Source: SIBU01 sp964430335 (GTDB lineage: Bacteria; Patescibacteriota; Minisyncoccia; Phycocordibacterales; SIBU01). Taken from it: 64,000 bases of DNA. The DNA lies in the NCBI GenBank assembly GCA_964430335.1, contig CAYSEN010000002.1, forward strand, positions 15,598 through 79,597. Reading direction: 5' to 3'. Each line of letters begins with the position of its first letter. Within the stretch, counting starts at the first letter, position 1. Shown here piece by piece: positions 1-8,706 of the stretch. The position numbers were made by a program, and so were the translations under genes. The notes under the pieces were generated by a model. The model was not told the DNA's origin, made no database searches, and saw nothing but the letters and a program-made list of their open reading frames with translations.

Positions 1-815
1 GGCAGATGCTCATTTGGCTGTTTAAAGTTTAGATAAAGTACAAGTAGTGTAATAACAAAGAAAGTTGATTTAGAAGTACCTAGGCCAGATATAGCCCCAA
101 GACCGTACAATACGGAGGCGGGAGTGACAGCATAAAGGCCCGCAATGTAGAAATTCTTAAAAGTGTAAGGAACCTTAGCGATCTTAGCGGTTACAAGGGC
201 TACCAAAGAGGTAATGAGCAAGATTAACAGTACTTGCAAAGTGAATCCTACGAAGAACGCGATGAAGGCAAAAAAGAAAATAGCAATTGAGAATAGCCAG
301 TGATAACCAGCTATATAATCGATCCATCCGTAAATCTTTGTCTGATTAATAGAAAAGTTGGGCATTCTGCTTAAGTCAAGAAATTCCAAACGTCCATCAT
401 TTTTAGACATTACAACATAATTCTTGCCCAAAAGAATCTCGGTATCGTAGTTTTTAAAACCGTCTAAACTAAAATCTTTTTTAGTATCAATTACAAGTAC
501 ATTTGAATGGATTCTACCCTTTACTGAGATTCCACTTTTATCCTTTATGAAATAAGGTTCAGTAACACTGGTTGAAACATTTCCATTTTTTATATCGATA
601 TTCAACTCTGAAGGATAAAAATCAACCAGCTTTCGCAAATTCTCCTTTGAAAATTCTGGAGCGATGTATACACCAACAACAAATGCCACGGCGACAGACA
701 TCAAACTAACCAGAGACAAAATATATTTAAATGCAACCGAAAATTTTTCGTCTTTGGCACTCTTGTAAAATCCTGGATTGTAGAAAGAGCTTTTAAAAGT
801 TTGTAAAAAGTTCAT
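1..815 (-). CDS. DUF1189-family membrane protein, 3' end cut by window
   Basis: Reading from an ATG at 815 to the window edge gives about 271 residues without a stop. A short cytoplasmic start is followed by a membrane segment (about residues 28-50), an extracytoplasmic stretch of roughly 125 residues, and then three or four more hydrophobic segments. This layout and the opening MNFLQTFKSSFYNPGFYKS match the DUF1189 family, whose molecular role is unknown. It lies downstream of murB on the same strand. A weak -10 (TAAAAT) sits inside the murB 3' end. No Shine-Dalgarno motif precedes the start. Confidence 0.75.
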   Translation of the reverse strand, partial: MNFLQTFKSSFYNPGFYKSAKDEKFSVAFKYILSLVSLMSVAVAFVVGVYIAPEFSKENLRKLVDFYPSELNIDIKNGNVSTSVTEPYFIKDKSGISVKGRIHSNVLVIDTKKDFSLDGFKNYDTEILLGKNYVVMSKNDGRLEFLDLSRMPNFSINQTKIYGWIDYIAGYHWLFSIAIFFFAFIAFFVGFTLQVLLILLITSLVALVTAKIAKVPYTFKNFYIAGLYAVTPASVLYGLGAISGLGTSKSTFFVITLLVLYLNFKQPNEHL

Positions 816-848
816 TTTTTTAAATTAGTTTTTAAGCGCAATGCTATT

Positions 849-1886
849 TTACAATTTTTCTACCTCCCAAGCAACCTCGATTCCGGTTTTGTCGAACACT
901 TTTTGTGCAATATTAACTGCAAAATTTTCAACTTGCTGAGAGTTGGCTCCACCATTATTTACTATGACTATCGGTTGAAATTCATAAAGGCCGACAGGGC
1001 CTTCCGAAAATCCTTTTAAGCCACAAACCTTATCCAAAATCCACGCAAGCGAAACTTTTACCAAAGATTTGTCTATTCCACCTTGATTTGCAGGGAAATT
1101 TGGAATTTCTGGGTAATCTTTTTTAATCTTCTCAAACGACTCATTAGAAATTATCGGGTTTTTGAAAAACGAGCCAGCCGTACCAAAAATTTTTAGATCA
1201 GGAAACTTTTTACTTCTAATTTCCAACACGGCATTTCTTACGGTCTTTAGTGTCGCCGTTTCTGCTTTACCTGAAAAATAATTCGCAAGGTCTTTATACT
1301 CTAAATTTAGTTTGCCAGTCTTTCTCAATTTGAAAGTTACAGACAATACTACAAAATTTTTTCCTTCCTTAGTCTTGAAAAAACTATCTCTATAAGCAAA
1401 GTGGCAATCCTTATTTTCAAAAATTTTTATTCCGCCGTCTCTAGTATCAAGCGTTTCAACAGAGAAAATTGTATCTTTAACCTCAACACCGTACGCACCA
1501 ATGTTTTGGACCGGCGTCGCGCCGACTGTTCCGGGAATGCCTGAGAGATTTTCGAGTCCGTATAATTCTCTACTGACGCACGCATCTACAAAACTGTCCC
1601 AATTTTCGCCAGCTCCAGCCTTAGCTAAAACAAAATCCCCTTCTTCTATAAATTCCAATCCTAAAATCTCATTCTTTATAACCACGCCTTGGAAACCAAG
1701 GTCACTGACCAAAAGATTTGAACCTCCTCCCAAAACAAAAATCGGAAAGCTGTTCTCGTGCGCGAAGCCTACGGCTTCGCGCACATCTTCAATACTCTTC
1801 GCACGAAAAAAGTATTTGGCCTCTCCGCCAATTTTGAAAGTTGTGTATTCTCTAAGAAAAATATTTTCCTCGGGTTTAAGCGCCAT
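849..1886 (-). CDS. murB: UDP-N-acetylenolpyruvoylglucosamine reductase MurB
   Basis: MurB reduces UDP-GlcNAc-enolpyruvate to UDP-MurNAc with NADPH and FAD in the cytoplasm, the second committed step of peptidoglycan synthesis. The FAD-binding motif LGGGSNLLVSD lies at about residue 52. The GTAGSFFKNP segment carries the catalytic serine proton donor, and the C-terminal WEVEKL carries the conserved glutamate. About 345 residues is normal for the family. I prefer the ATG at 1886 (MALKPEEN) over the upstream ATG at 1910, because family members begin close to this point; neither has a Shine-Dalgarno. A perfect 12-bp inverted repeat (1758-1784) is embedded in the coding sequence. Confidence 0.95.
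   Translation of the reverse strand: MALKPEENIFLREYTTFKIGGEAKYFFRAKSIEDVREAVGFAHENSFPIFVLGGGSNLLVSDLGFQGVVIKNEILGLEFIEEGDFVLAKAGAGENWDSFVDACVSRELYGLENLSGIPGTVGATPVQNIGAYGVEVKDTIFSVETLDTRDGGIKIFENKDCHFAYRDSFFKTKEGKNFVVLSVTFKLRKTGKLNLEYKDLANYFSGKAETATLKTVRNAVLEIRSKKFPDLKIFGTAGSFFKNPIISNESFEKIKKDYPEIPNFPANQGGIDKSLVKVSLAWILDKVCGLKGFSEGPVGLYEFQPIVIVNNGGANSQQVENFAVNIAQKVFDKTGIEVAWEVEKL
1758..1784. repeat. Perfect 12-bp inverted repeat inside murB
   Basis: GTGCGCGAAGCC and its exact complement are separated by TAC. The palindrome is G+C-rich against an A/T-rich gene and encodes part of the helix VREAVGFAHEN without disturbing the reading frame. It looks like a small dispersed palindromic element tolerated in coding sequence, but a chance codon arrangement is possible. 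Confidence 0.6.
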
Positions 1887-1962
1887 AAAATTTCCCTGCT
1901 TAGAACACATGTTAACTCAAAAATCAAAAACTCGGTAGTTCGTAAGATGGAACGTAAACTAA

Positions 1963-1999
1963 AAGCCCCGCGGAAGCAAAGCTTCCGCGGGGCTTTTTT
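1963..1999 (-). terminator. Strong hairpin terminator between the O-antigen ligase-like gene and murB
   Basis: A perfect 15-bp stem (1963-1977 with 1981-1995) closes an AAA loop. It is followed by T-runs in both directions (TTTTTT on plus, TTTT on minus). It lies just past the stop of the minus-strand gene ending at 2006, so it probably ends that transcript before murB. Its apex AAGCAAAGCTT recurs in other terminators here. Confidence 0.8.
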
Positions 2000-2005
2000 C
2001 TAAAA

Positions 2006-4447
2006 CTACAAACCTTTTCCTGCCCTCACCTGAGAAATCAATTTATCAACCTGAGGTTTTGAAGCTGGATCTAATTCCGATATTTTATTTAGGTCCGCAA
2101 TGGCAGCCGTAATTCTCCCCGAAGCCACTTCAATACTAGCTCTGCCCAAGTACAACTGAGTGTTTTTTGGGTTTTGTTTAAGCAAGTAGTTAACCCCTGC
2201 CAAAGCGCTGTCATAATCTCCGGCGTTAAAGAATGCTGAAATAAATCTCTGGTCACCTATAAATGATTCAGGGTTTACTGGTTTTAAAATTTCTCCTGCC
2301 TTTGCAAATTGTTTGTCATAAATCAATCCCAAAGCGTAAATTCTTCTGGCTTCATCAGACGTGGTTTCGAGGTCATAAGCCTGCTTGAAAATTTCAATCG
2401 CTTTTTTGTAATCCTTTTTACCCAAGTAAATTGAACCCAATGAGAACAGAATAGTCTGTTTCTTTTCAGACAATTCGTGTGCCCTGGTTAGCAATTTAAC
2501 GGCATTATCGTAGTCTCCAAAACTTGCATAGAACGATCCGCCAAACAGGAAGTACCTTGCATCTGTAGGCGTTCTGTCCAACTGAATAGTCAATTGTTTC
2601 TGTGCCAATGCAAACAAATCACCTTTGGCCTTCTGATCGACATTTTGCGCGCCAGAAATTGAAACGGCATTCTGCACAATCTGCTCTAGAATTTCCGACC
2701 TGCCTGCTGTGTCATAAGAAAAGGCTTTTTCATAATGTACGACATTAGTAGCAAGTCCTCCCTGTTGGACGCTGATTGCATTTACCAATTCTGTTGATGC
2801 CAAAATTGGAGGGACATTTACAAGGTAGACCACAAACAATGTCGCAATCGAAATAACAGGAATAATTATTCTGTCTCGAGTACCGACATCCATTGCCATT
2901 ACTGTTTCCTTCAATTTATTTGGCACTTCCCCAACATGACTGTTGACCCACGAGAGCAAAACAACAAACATAATGTAGCTAGTGATATTGTCGAACACGG
3001 TCAAATTATGGAACATGTATCCAGCCAGAAGTCCCGTCACTAAACTTTTTTCCAAAATCGTGAAATGACCATCTTTTCTCCACAAGTAGTAAATAATGAG
3101 ACCAAACAGAGCGAAATACGAAATTACACCTAGTAGACCACCGGCAATCAACCAATCAAAGAAAACATTGTGAGTTCGGTCAAACCACTGCTCGTTTGCA
3201 TACATTTTAGGGTCGTAATATTTGTTGAATACATAGTTGAAGCTTTCCTGACCCCAGCCAAAAATTGGTTTTTCTTTAAAACCCTGGAAAGCCATATTCC
3301 AAATCGTAAATCTAGACTGAGTAGTTTTGTCTGAAATAGAAAGATCTGAAAAACGTGACAAGACAGGACTCTTCTTTACCATATCTGTATTTTTTATGGC
3401 GTAGAATCCTCCTACTACCACCACAAGAGCTACAATCATTCCGATTGAAATATTCTGCAAGTTTTTATTTTCTTTATTTAAGAACAAGAAAATAAGCGCT
3501 GTTAAGAATAGTCCGCCAATCAATCCTAGAATCGCACCTCTTGTTGCTGTGTTGTACAAAACATAAATCTGCGAAAGAAATACAAGCGTGTAAAGACCGT
3601 ACCTCACCAAAGCCTTAGTTTTCACAGAAAAATTCTTTTCATAAATCCATAGGACCGAAAGTGCTATAAGCCCCACAATTGAAAGCCAAAAAATAGCCAT
3701 TCCTAAATTTCCTGTGAAAAAGAATATGCTACTTGCTTTCAGTTCTTCGTTGCTTGGGTAGTGGCTGTAAATTCTGTAAAACTCATTTATTCTTGAAAAA
3801 TAGTGATAGAACGGGAACAAAAACGAAAGACCCAGGCCGATAAATCCAGATGTGATAATTGGCTTTGAACTGTGTTCTTCTTTGTCTGACAAAAGCAACA
3901 GAGAAAAGAAAATTAGGAAAACCATGTAAATGGCCAGATATGTAGAGTTACCGAAGGTGGCGTCAATTCTCACACCGCTTTGATGTATATCGAGCTCCTT
4001 GTGTAGCTGAAGCAGAGAGTAACCGTAAGTAAAGATTCCAACCCCGACAAAAGTTTGGAATAAATTTTTCCAAAGCTTTTTGGTCATCACGCTACTTAGA
4101 ACGACAAAAAATGCAAACAAATGTGCCAATGTGACCCAACCTTCCATTCTTTCGTAGTTAGACCAAAAACTCTTGAAGGCGTTTGGACTTAAAAGATCTG
4201 AAATGAAAATTGTTCCTATAAATATAGCAAACACATAAAACAATTTTGAAACTTTTGGAAAGACAGAATGGTCTCGAATTGCCAAAATTAGCCAAAGTCC
4301 AGTAACGATCTCAACCAAAATCCTAAAAGCGAAATTCTTACTCGTGATAAACGGAAAGAAAAGACTGTTAAATACGAATAAACAAATAAATGGTATTAAA
4401 AATATTCCTCCCAAAACGAGGTAACGTAAAATTTTATTAGTTTGCAT
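2006..4447 (-). CDS. O-antigen ligase / polymerase-like membrane protein with C-terminal TPRs
   Basis: The 813-residue protein has about 11-12 hydrophobic segments through residue ~570, then a soluble half. The region around GWGQESFNYVFNKYY and the following RTHNVFFDWL matches the Wzy_C domain of O-antigen ligase/WaaL and Wzy polymerases, which join polymerised glycan to a lipid or protein acceptor outside the membrane. Residues ~620-800 contain degenerate tetratricopeptide repeats (LLTRAHELSEKKQTILFSLG, then AIEIFKQAYDLETTSDEARR). Some bacterial pilin or protein O-oligosaccharyltransferases have the same architecture. The start is set by an extended -10 exactly 6 nt upstream. Whether it acts as ligase or polymerase cannot be told. 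Confidence 0.85.
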   Translation of the reverse strand: MQTNKILRYLVLGGIFLIPFICLFVFNSLFFPFITSKNFAFRILVEIVTGLWLILAIRDHSVFPKVSKLFYVFAIFIGTIFISDLLSPNAFKSFWSNYERMEGWVTLAHLFAFFVVLSSVMTKKLWKNLFQTFVGVGIFTYGYSLLQLHKELDIHQSGVRIDATFGNSTYLAIYMVFLIFFSLLLLSDKEEHSSKPIITSGFIGLGLSFLFPFYHYFSRINEFYRIYSHYPSNEELKASSIFFFTGNLGMAIFWLSIVGLIALSVLWIYEKNFSVKTKALVRYGLYTLVFLSQIYVLYNTATRGAILGLIGGLFLTALIFLFLNKENKNLQNISIGMIVALVVVVGGFYAIKNTDMVKKSPVLSRFSDLSISDKTTQSRFTIWNMAFQGFKEKPIFGWGQESFNYVFNKYYDPKMYANEQWFDRTHNVFFDWLIAGGLLGVISYFALFGLIIYYLWRKDGHFTILEKSLVTGLLAGYMFHNLTVFDNITSYIMFVVLLSWVNSHVGEVPNKLKETVMAMDVGTRDRIIIPVISIATLFVVYLVNVPPILASTELVNAISVQQGGLATNVVHYEKAFSYDTAGRSEILEQIVQNAVSISGAQNVDQKAKGDLFALAQKQLTIQLDRTPTDARYFLFGGSFYASFGDYDNAVKLLTRAHELSEKKQTILFSLGSIYLGKKDYKKAIEIFKQAYDLETTSDEARRIYALGLIYDKQFAKAGEILKPVNPESFIGDQRFISAFFNAGDYDSALAGVNYLLKQNPKNTQLYLGRASIEVASGRITAAIADLNKISELDPASKPQVDKLISQVRAGKGL

Positions 4448-4462
4448 GTTGGAATGATAACA
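4445..4462 (-). promoter_or_regulatory. Leaderless-type promoter of the O-antigen ligase-like gene
   Basis: On the minus strand TGT-TATCAT is followed by 6 nt (TCCAAC) and then the ATG at 4447. Normal -10 to +1 spacing would place transcription initiation on or next to the A of the start codon, so the mRNA would have no 5' leader. No good -35 is visible; the extended -10 may replace it. Confidence 0.6.
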
Positions 4463-4542
4463 TGCTCATTTCCAATAGAAAATAGTAAACCGGTTGCGAC
4501 AGATTTTAGAGAGTAAATCAATAGTAGAGACAGTGGTCAAAA

Positions 4543-5211
4543 CTAAACCCTTTTGCTGATTTCCCTCTCTGCTCTTGCCCAATCTTCCGGCTCGTCAATA
4601 TCAACCGCCTTTTCTTCAGACATCAAGAAAATTCCTATTTTTCCGCCGAGTCGATTTTTATGTTTTTTAAAAATATTTTTGTTGGTTAGATAAAATGCTC
4701 CGTTTTCATGAACCACACCTTCAAAGTCCTGTCTGCGTGGTCTTTTTTGATAATCGTAATTGAGTGGTTTTCCTTTTACAGTCCAAAAGAACTTTTTGAA
4801 CAACACTCCTGTTAGAAGAGAGTCGTACTTCTCTTCTACAAATTTTTCTATCGCACTGTCTAAATCTTCAGTAGTAGTCAAAGGTGAAGTGGCCTGAATT
4901 AAATTTAAAATATCGAAATCTACATTTTCTGAAAAATGCTTCATGACAGATTCGGTCGAAGATGAATCTTCCGCAAGCTCCTTAGGTCGATCGATGACTT
5001 TTACCGGAAGGCCCAAAGATAAAACTATTTTCTTTATCTCCTCGTCATCGGTTGAAACCCAGACCTCGTCTATATATTTTGAATCTGAGGCTGATTTTAA
5101 TACCCAAAAGCACAGAGGTTTACCTGCAAGCTCCTTAATATTCTTTCTAGGTATAGATTTTGATCCTCCGCGAAGTGGAATGAGACTTACGATTTTTTTG
5201 CCCTTAATCAT
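4543..5211 (-). CDS. Acylneuraminate cytidylyltransferase family protein (CMP-sugar synthetase)
   Basis: This family activates sialic-acid-type nonulosonic acids with CTP to CMP-sugars. The N-terminal LIPLRGGSKSIPRKN and the following AGKPL are the nucleotide-binding signature. LIQATSPLTTTEDLDSAI and the later ENGAFYLTN also fit. About 222 residues is normal. The start at 5211 (MIKGKKIV) is fixed by an extended -10 exactly 6 nt upstream; an in-frame GTG at 5256 would add 15 non-conserved residues. Its likely partner is the NeuB-like synthase at 18921, some 14 kb away on the other strand. The exact sugar (sialic, legionaminic, pseudaminic or another) is not determinable; KDO cytidylyltransferase is less likely. 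Confidence 0.85.
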   Translation of the reverse strand: MIKGKKIVSLIPLRGGSKSIPRKNIKELAGKPLCFWVLKSASDSKYIDEVWVSTDDEEIKKIVLSLGLPVKVIDRPKELAEDSSSTESVMKHFSENVDFDILNLIQATSPLTTTEDLDSAIEKFVEEKYDSLLTGVLFKKFFWTVKGKPLNYDYQKRPRRQDFEGVVHENGAFYLTNKNIFKKHKNRLGGKIGIFLMSEEKAVDIDEPEDWARAEREISKRV

Positions 5212-5226
5212 TTTGGCAGTATAACA
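5209..5226 (-). promoter_or_regulatory. Leaderless-type promoter of the CMP-sugar synthetase gene
   Basis: The minus strand reads TGT-TATACT, then GCCAAA, then ATG at 5211, again with a 6-nt spacer. It is back to back with the promoter at 5250-5278. Confidence 0.65.
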
Positions 5227-5249
5227 TATTATTTGTAATCTGGCACCTT

Positions 5250-5287
5250 TTGACACCTTTTGACACTTCTGATAGAATCAGCCTATG
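5250..5287 (+). promoter_or_regulatory. Consensus promoter with ATG at the expected +1
   Basis: TTGACA (5250-5255), 17 nt, then TGA-TAGAAT with the hexamer at 5273-5278, then exactly 6 nt to the ATG at 5285. A second TTGACA lies at 5260-5265 within a tandem repeat of GACACCTTTT. This is the clearest leaderless candidate, because both the -35 and the -10 are near consensus. Confidence 0.75.
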
Positions 5288-5533
5288 ACAGAAGAGATAA
5301 AACCTCACGCGGTTTATACAACCAGTGAGACCCAAGAAATTCTAAAAATCAGTGAAAGCACTATTAAAAGACTCTTGAAAAAGGGCCTTATTAGAGCCAA
5401 CAAAATTGGTGGTCAATATAGAATTCTTGGCAAGGAGCTTCTACACATCCTCTCCCCTGACCTAGAAAAGGAGGCCACTAAGTCATACAGACAACTAAAA
5501 AGAAAGGTTGTACGTGAGATTAAAACTTGGTAA
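5285..5533 (+). CDS. Small excisionase/MerR-type helix-turn-helix DNA-binding protein
   Basis: The 82-residue protein contains YTTSETQEILKISESTIKRL followed by IRANKIGGQYRI. This is the winged helix-turn-helix of the excisionase/helix_turn_helix_17 type: recognition helix around residues 20-32, and a wing with the typical basic residues. The C-terminus is basic (KSYRQLKRKVVREIK). It begins the plus-strand capsule region and sits divergently from the CMP-sugar synthetase gene, so it may regulate one or both flanking operons. No integrase is nearby, which argues for a regulator rather than a phage excisionase. The target site is unknown; the tandem GACACCTTTT repeat at its own promoter is a candidate. 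Confidence 0.75.
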   Translation: MTEEIKPHAVYTTSETQEILKISESTIKRLLKKGLIRANKIGGQYRILGKELLHILSPDLEKEATKSYRQLKRKVVREIKTW

Positions 5534-5561
5534 AAAGTTAGAACATTACAAGGAGAGATCG

Positions 5562-5570
5562 TGTTATACT
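5562..5570 (+). promoter_or_regulatory. Extended -10 promoter of the GDP-fucose operon
   Basis: TGT-TATACT (hexamer 5565-5570) predicts +1 near 5577, giving a leader of about 19 nt before the gmd ATG at 5596. There is no clear -35 and no Shine-Dalgarno motif. Confidence 0.6.
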
Positions 5571-5595
5571 TTGAGACACTTTTAATAACAAAAAT

Positions 5596-6711
5596 ATGAA
5601 AAAAGACAAAAAACCAGCAAAGAAAGGGACAGAGGCAATCAAGAAAGCTTTTATTACAGGAATCACGGGTCAAGACGGTTCTTATCTTGCCGAATTACTC
5701 CTAGACAAAGGTTATGAAGTTCATGGACTAATCAGAAGAGCTTCAACATTTAACACAGGTAGAATTGATCATATTTACTTAGACCCTCACACCAAAGGTA
5801 ACAAACTTTTCCTACACTACGGAGATCTCTCTGACGCAAGCAATCTAAAAAAATTAATTTTTGCTATCGCACCTGATGAAGTCTACAACCTCGGTGCACA
5901 GTCACACGTAAAAGTATCCTTCGATATGGCTGAATACACGGGCGACATCACAGGTCTTGGAGCACTAAGAGTTTTGGAAGCAATTAAAGATTTTCAGGCT
6001 CATGGTGGTAAAAAAATAAAATTCTACCAAGCGTCATCAAGCGAAATGTTCGGCTCAGCCCTACCACCACAAAACGAGAAGACTCCCTTTGCGCCACGCA
6101 GTCCATATGGAGTGGCTAAAACTTTCGCATACTACGGAACTGTAAATTGCCGTGAATCATATGACGTATTTGCCGTAAACGGAATTCTTTTTAATCACGA
6201 AAGTCCGAGACGAGGAGAAACCTTCGTGACACGAAAAATTACTCAGGCTGTAGCTCGAATCAAACTCGGTCTTCAAGACAAACTCTATTTAGGTAACCTA
6301 GACGCCAAAAGAGATTGGGGTCATGCTCGCGACTATGTAGAAGCAATGTATCTCATGATGCAACTTCCAAAACCCGAGGATTTCGTAATCGCTACCGGCG
6401 AACAACACACTGTCCGAGAATTTTGCGAACTAGCGTTTAAAGAAATCGGCATAAAAATAAAATGGCATGGCAAAGGTTTAGAAGAAAAAGGTATTGATTC
6501 TGAAACTGGTAATACTCTAATAGAAATCGACGATAAATATTTCAGACCAGCAGAAGTAAATTCTCTGATGGGCGATGCCACAAAAGCCTACAGCAAACTT
6601 GGTTGGAAACCGAAAACAACCTTCAGCGAACTGGTAAAAGAAATGGTAGCCTCAGACCTAAACGAGGAGTCCAAGAAACACATCTTGGCACAAAGCGGAA
6701 AGAAAAAATAA
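5596..6711 (+). CDS. gmd: GDP-mannose 4,6-dehydratase
   Basis: The enzyme converts GDP-D-mannose to GDP-4-keto-6-deoxymannose with bound NADP, the first step to GDP-L-fucose. After a lysine-rich start of about 15 residues comes the Rossmann motif ITGITGQDGSYLAELLLDKG. Other diagnostics are HGLIRRASTFNTGRIDH, SSSEMFG and the catalytic YGVAK. At 371 residues the length is normal. It leads an operon; the next gene starts one nucleotide after its stop (TAA-A-ATG) and encodes the next enzyme of the pathway, which makes the assignment secure. Confidence 0.95.
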   Translation: MKKDKKPAKKGTEAIKKAFITGITGQDGSYLAELLLDKGYEVHGLIRRASTFNTGRIDHIYLDPHTKGNKLFLHYGDLSDASNLKKLIFAIAPDEVYNLGAQSHVKVSFDMAEYTGDITGLGALRVLEAIKDFQAHGGKKIKFYQASSSEMFGSALPPQNEKTPFAPRSPYGVAKTFAYYGTVNCRESYDVFAVNGILFNHESPRRGETFVTRKITQAVARIKLGLQDKLYLGNLDAKRDWGHARDYVEAMYLMMQLPKPEDFVIATGEQHTVREFCELAFKEIGIKIKWHGKGLEEKGIDSETGNTLIEIDDKYFRPAEVNSLMGDATKAYSKLGWKPKTTFSELVKEMVASDLNEESKKHILAQSGKKK

Positions 6712-6712
6712 A

Positions 6713-7654
6713 ATGAAGAAGGAATCAAAAATTTTCATTGCTGGACATCGTGGCTTGGTCGGAGGAGCTATCACGAAAAATCTTAAATCAAAAGGCTTCA
6801 ATAACCTTATCCTTAAGACACGAGAAGAATTAGATCTTCTAGACCAAAAAGCTGTCGAGAAATTCTTTCAAACTGAAAAGCCGGAATTTGTTTTTTTAGC
6901 GGCTGCAAAAGTTGGTGGCATCATGGCCAACAAAACTTATCCAGCACAATTCATTCAGGAAAATCTTACAATTCAGAACAACATCCTTGAAAGTGCTCGC
7001 AAAAGTGGCGTGACTAAACTGCTTTTCCTTGGAAGTTCTTGTATCTACCCAAGATTGGCAAAGCAACCAATAAAAGAAGAGGCTCTACTTTCTGGCCCGC
7101 TTGAGTCTACTAATAGAGCATACGCTGTGGCAAAAATCGCAGGAATCGTCACTTGCCAATCATACAACTCACAATATGGTACAAATTTCATCTCTGTAAT
7201 GCCGACCAACCTCTACGGTCCAAATGACAATTTTGACCTAGAAAATTCTCACGTCCTCCCTGCCCTAATCAGAAAATTTCACGAAGCAAAAACTCTTGGA
7301 AAAAATGAAGTAACACTTTGGGGGACAGGAAAAGCTAAAAGAGAATTTTTACACGTAGAAGATTTAGCTGAGGCCTGTATTTTTCTTATGGAAAAATACA
7401 ATGATTCAGAAATTGTAAATATTGGAACAGGCATAGATATTTCTATTAAGAAATTGGCCGAGATGGTCAAAAAAGTTACAGACTTCAAAGGCAAAATTGT
7501 TTGGGATAAAACCAAACCAGACGGAACACCGAGAAAAGTCGTGAATGTTAATAAAATTCACAAATTAGGATGGAAGCACAAAATTGATTTAGCAAAAGGA
7601 CTAGAATCAACTTACGATTGGTATTTGGAAAACTTACCAATTATTAAAAAATAA
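6713..7654 (+). CDS. fcl: GDP-L-fucose synthase
   Basis: This bifunctional 3,5-epimerase/4-reductase turns the Gmd product into GDP-L-fucose using NADPH. Seen here: IFIAGHRGLVGGAI (dinucleotide binding), GSSCIYPR, YAVAKIAG (catalytic Tyr and Lys) and NLYGPNDNFD. The 313-residue length is typical. One nucleotide separates it from gmd and four from the next gene. GDP-fucose is probably used by the GT10 protein at 10829 and the GT11 protein at 25479. Confidence 0.95.
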   Translation: MKKESKIFIAGHRGLVGGAITKNLKSKGFNNLILKTREELDLLDQKAVEKFFQTEKPEFVFLAAAKVGGIMANKTYPAQFIQENLTIQNNILESARKSGVTKLLFLGSSCIYPRLAKQPIKEEALLSGPLESTNRAYAVAKIAGIVTCQSYNSQYGTNFISVMPTNLYGPNDNFDLENSHVLPALIRKFHEAKTLGKNEVTLWGTGKAKREFLHVEDLAEACIFLMEKYNDSEIVNIGTGIDISIKKLAEMVKKVTDFKGKIVWDKTKPDGTPRKVVNVNKIHKLGWKHKIDLAKGLESTYDWYLENLPIIKK

Positions 7655-7658
7655 AGTT

Positions 7659-8702
7659 ATGTCAGATTTCTATAAAAACAAAAATGTTGCGGTTACAGGA
7701 GGCCTAGGACTTATCGGTTCTTTTTTGTGTGAGGAATTATTGAAGGTTGGTGCAAACGTAATCCTTGTTGATGACGAATCAAAAGGCACATGGAAATATA
7801 TAAAACACCTTCGCCACAAAGTAGATTTCCGAAAAAAAGATCTGACTGACCCAAAACAAGCTCTGTCATCACTTAAAGGAGCGGACTTCGTATTTCATCT
7901 TGCCTCAAGAGCTTATGGCGTTGGTTTTAGTCACAAAAATAATTTTGAAATGTTTCGTTTCAATGATCTAGTAAACACCAACGTGCTTGATTCTATCGCA
8001 CACAATAAACCAAGCCGAGCGCTAGTAGTTAGCTCAAGTTGTGTTTATCCAGACGACGGACCGACGCCAATGACAGATCAAAAGAACTTCGACGGTGAAC
8101 CCGAGATGGTCAACTGGGGCTACGGCTGGGCGAAAAGAATTTTGGAATACAAAGCCAAAATCTACATGAGAGAAACCGGAATACCGATAACGATCGTCAG
8201 ACCATTTAATATTTACGGTGAAAGATATAATTGGGTTGGCCAAAATTCTCAAGCCATTCCGATGCTTACAAAAAAAATCTGTGACAGAGAAGACCCTATT
8301 ATCGTCTGGGGTTCGGGAGAACAAAAAAGGACATACATCCACGCTGAAGACGCTGCAAGAATCATGATGCGTTTTGTAGAAAATGGATTTACTAAACAGC
8401 CCGTCAATATAGGTCTTGAAGAAACCATTTCTGTAAAAGAATTAGTAAAACAAATTGCGAAGTCGGCCGATATTGATGTGAACTTAGTTTTTGATAAAAC
8501 CAAACCAGAAGGTCGCCTCGTAAAAAGTGCAGACAGCAAGCTAATGAAACAAGCCCTAGGAAAAGATTTCAAAATTGAAATCGATATTGAAGAAGGCTTA
8601 AGCAGAATGGTTAATTGGTACAAAGAAACTTTTACAATGGAAGGTACAAAAGAAAAAATCAAAAAATTGAAAGTGAAGAGTCATAAAAATAATAAAAAAT
8701 AA
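7659..8702 (+). CDS. NAD-dependent nucleotide-sugar epimerase/dehydratase (extended SDR)
   Basis: A 347-residue extended short-chain dehydrogenase with TGGLGLIGSFLCEELL near the N-terminus. It also has the SSSCVYPDDG segment, a catalytic YGWAK and IVRPFNIYGERYNW. It resembles GDP-mannose 3,5-epimerases and dTDP-glucose/UDP-glucose epimerase-dehydratases, but substrate cannot be read from sequence. The last 20 residues are lysine-rich. Position directly after fcl suggests another GDP-hexose modification. It is separated by 4 nt from both neighbours. Confidence 0.85.
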   Translation: MSDFYKNKNVAVTGGLGLIGSFLCEELLKVGANVILVDDESKGTWKYIKHLRHKVDFRKKDLTDPKQALSSLKGADFVFHLASRAYGVGFSHKNNFEMFRFNDLVNTNVLDSIAHNKPSRALVVSSSCVYPDDGPTPMTDQKNFDGEPEMVNWGYGWAKRILEYKAKIYMRETGIPITIVRPFNIYGERYNWVGQNSQAIPMLTKKICDREDPIIVWGSGEQKRTYIHAEDAARIMMRFVENGFTKQPVNIGLEETISVKELVKQIAKSADIDVNLVFDKTKPEGRLVKSADSKLMKQALGKDFKIEIDIEEGLSRMVNWYKETFTMEGTKEKIKKLKVKSHKNNKK

Positions 8703-8706
8703 ATTT

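Noticed and set aside
8034..8662. Long minus-strand open frames inside the epimerase gene, and similar antisense frames elsewhere
   Set aside because: They are antisense to clearly conserved coding sequence, lack family motifs and have no promoter or terminator.
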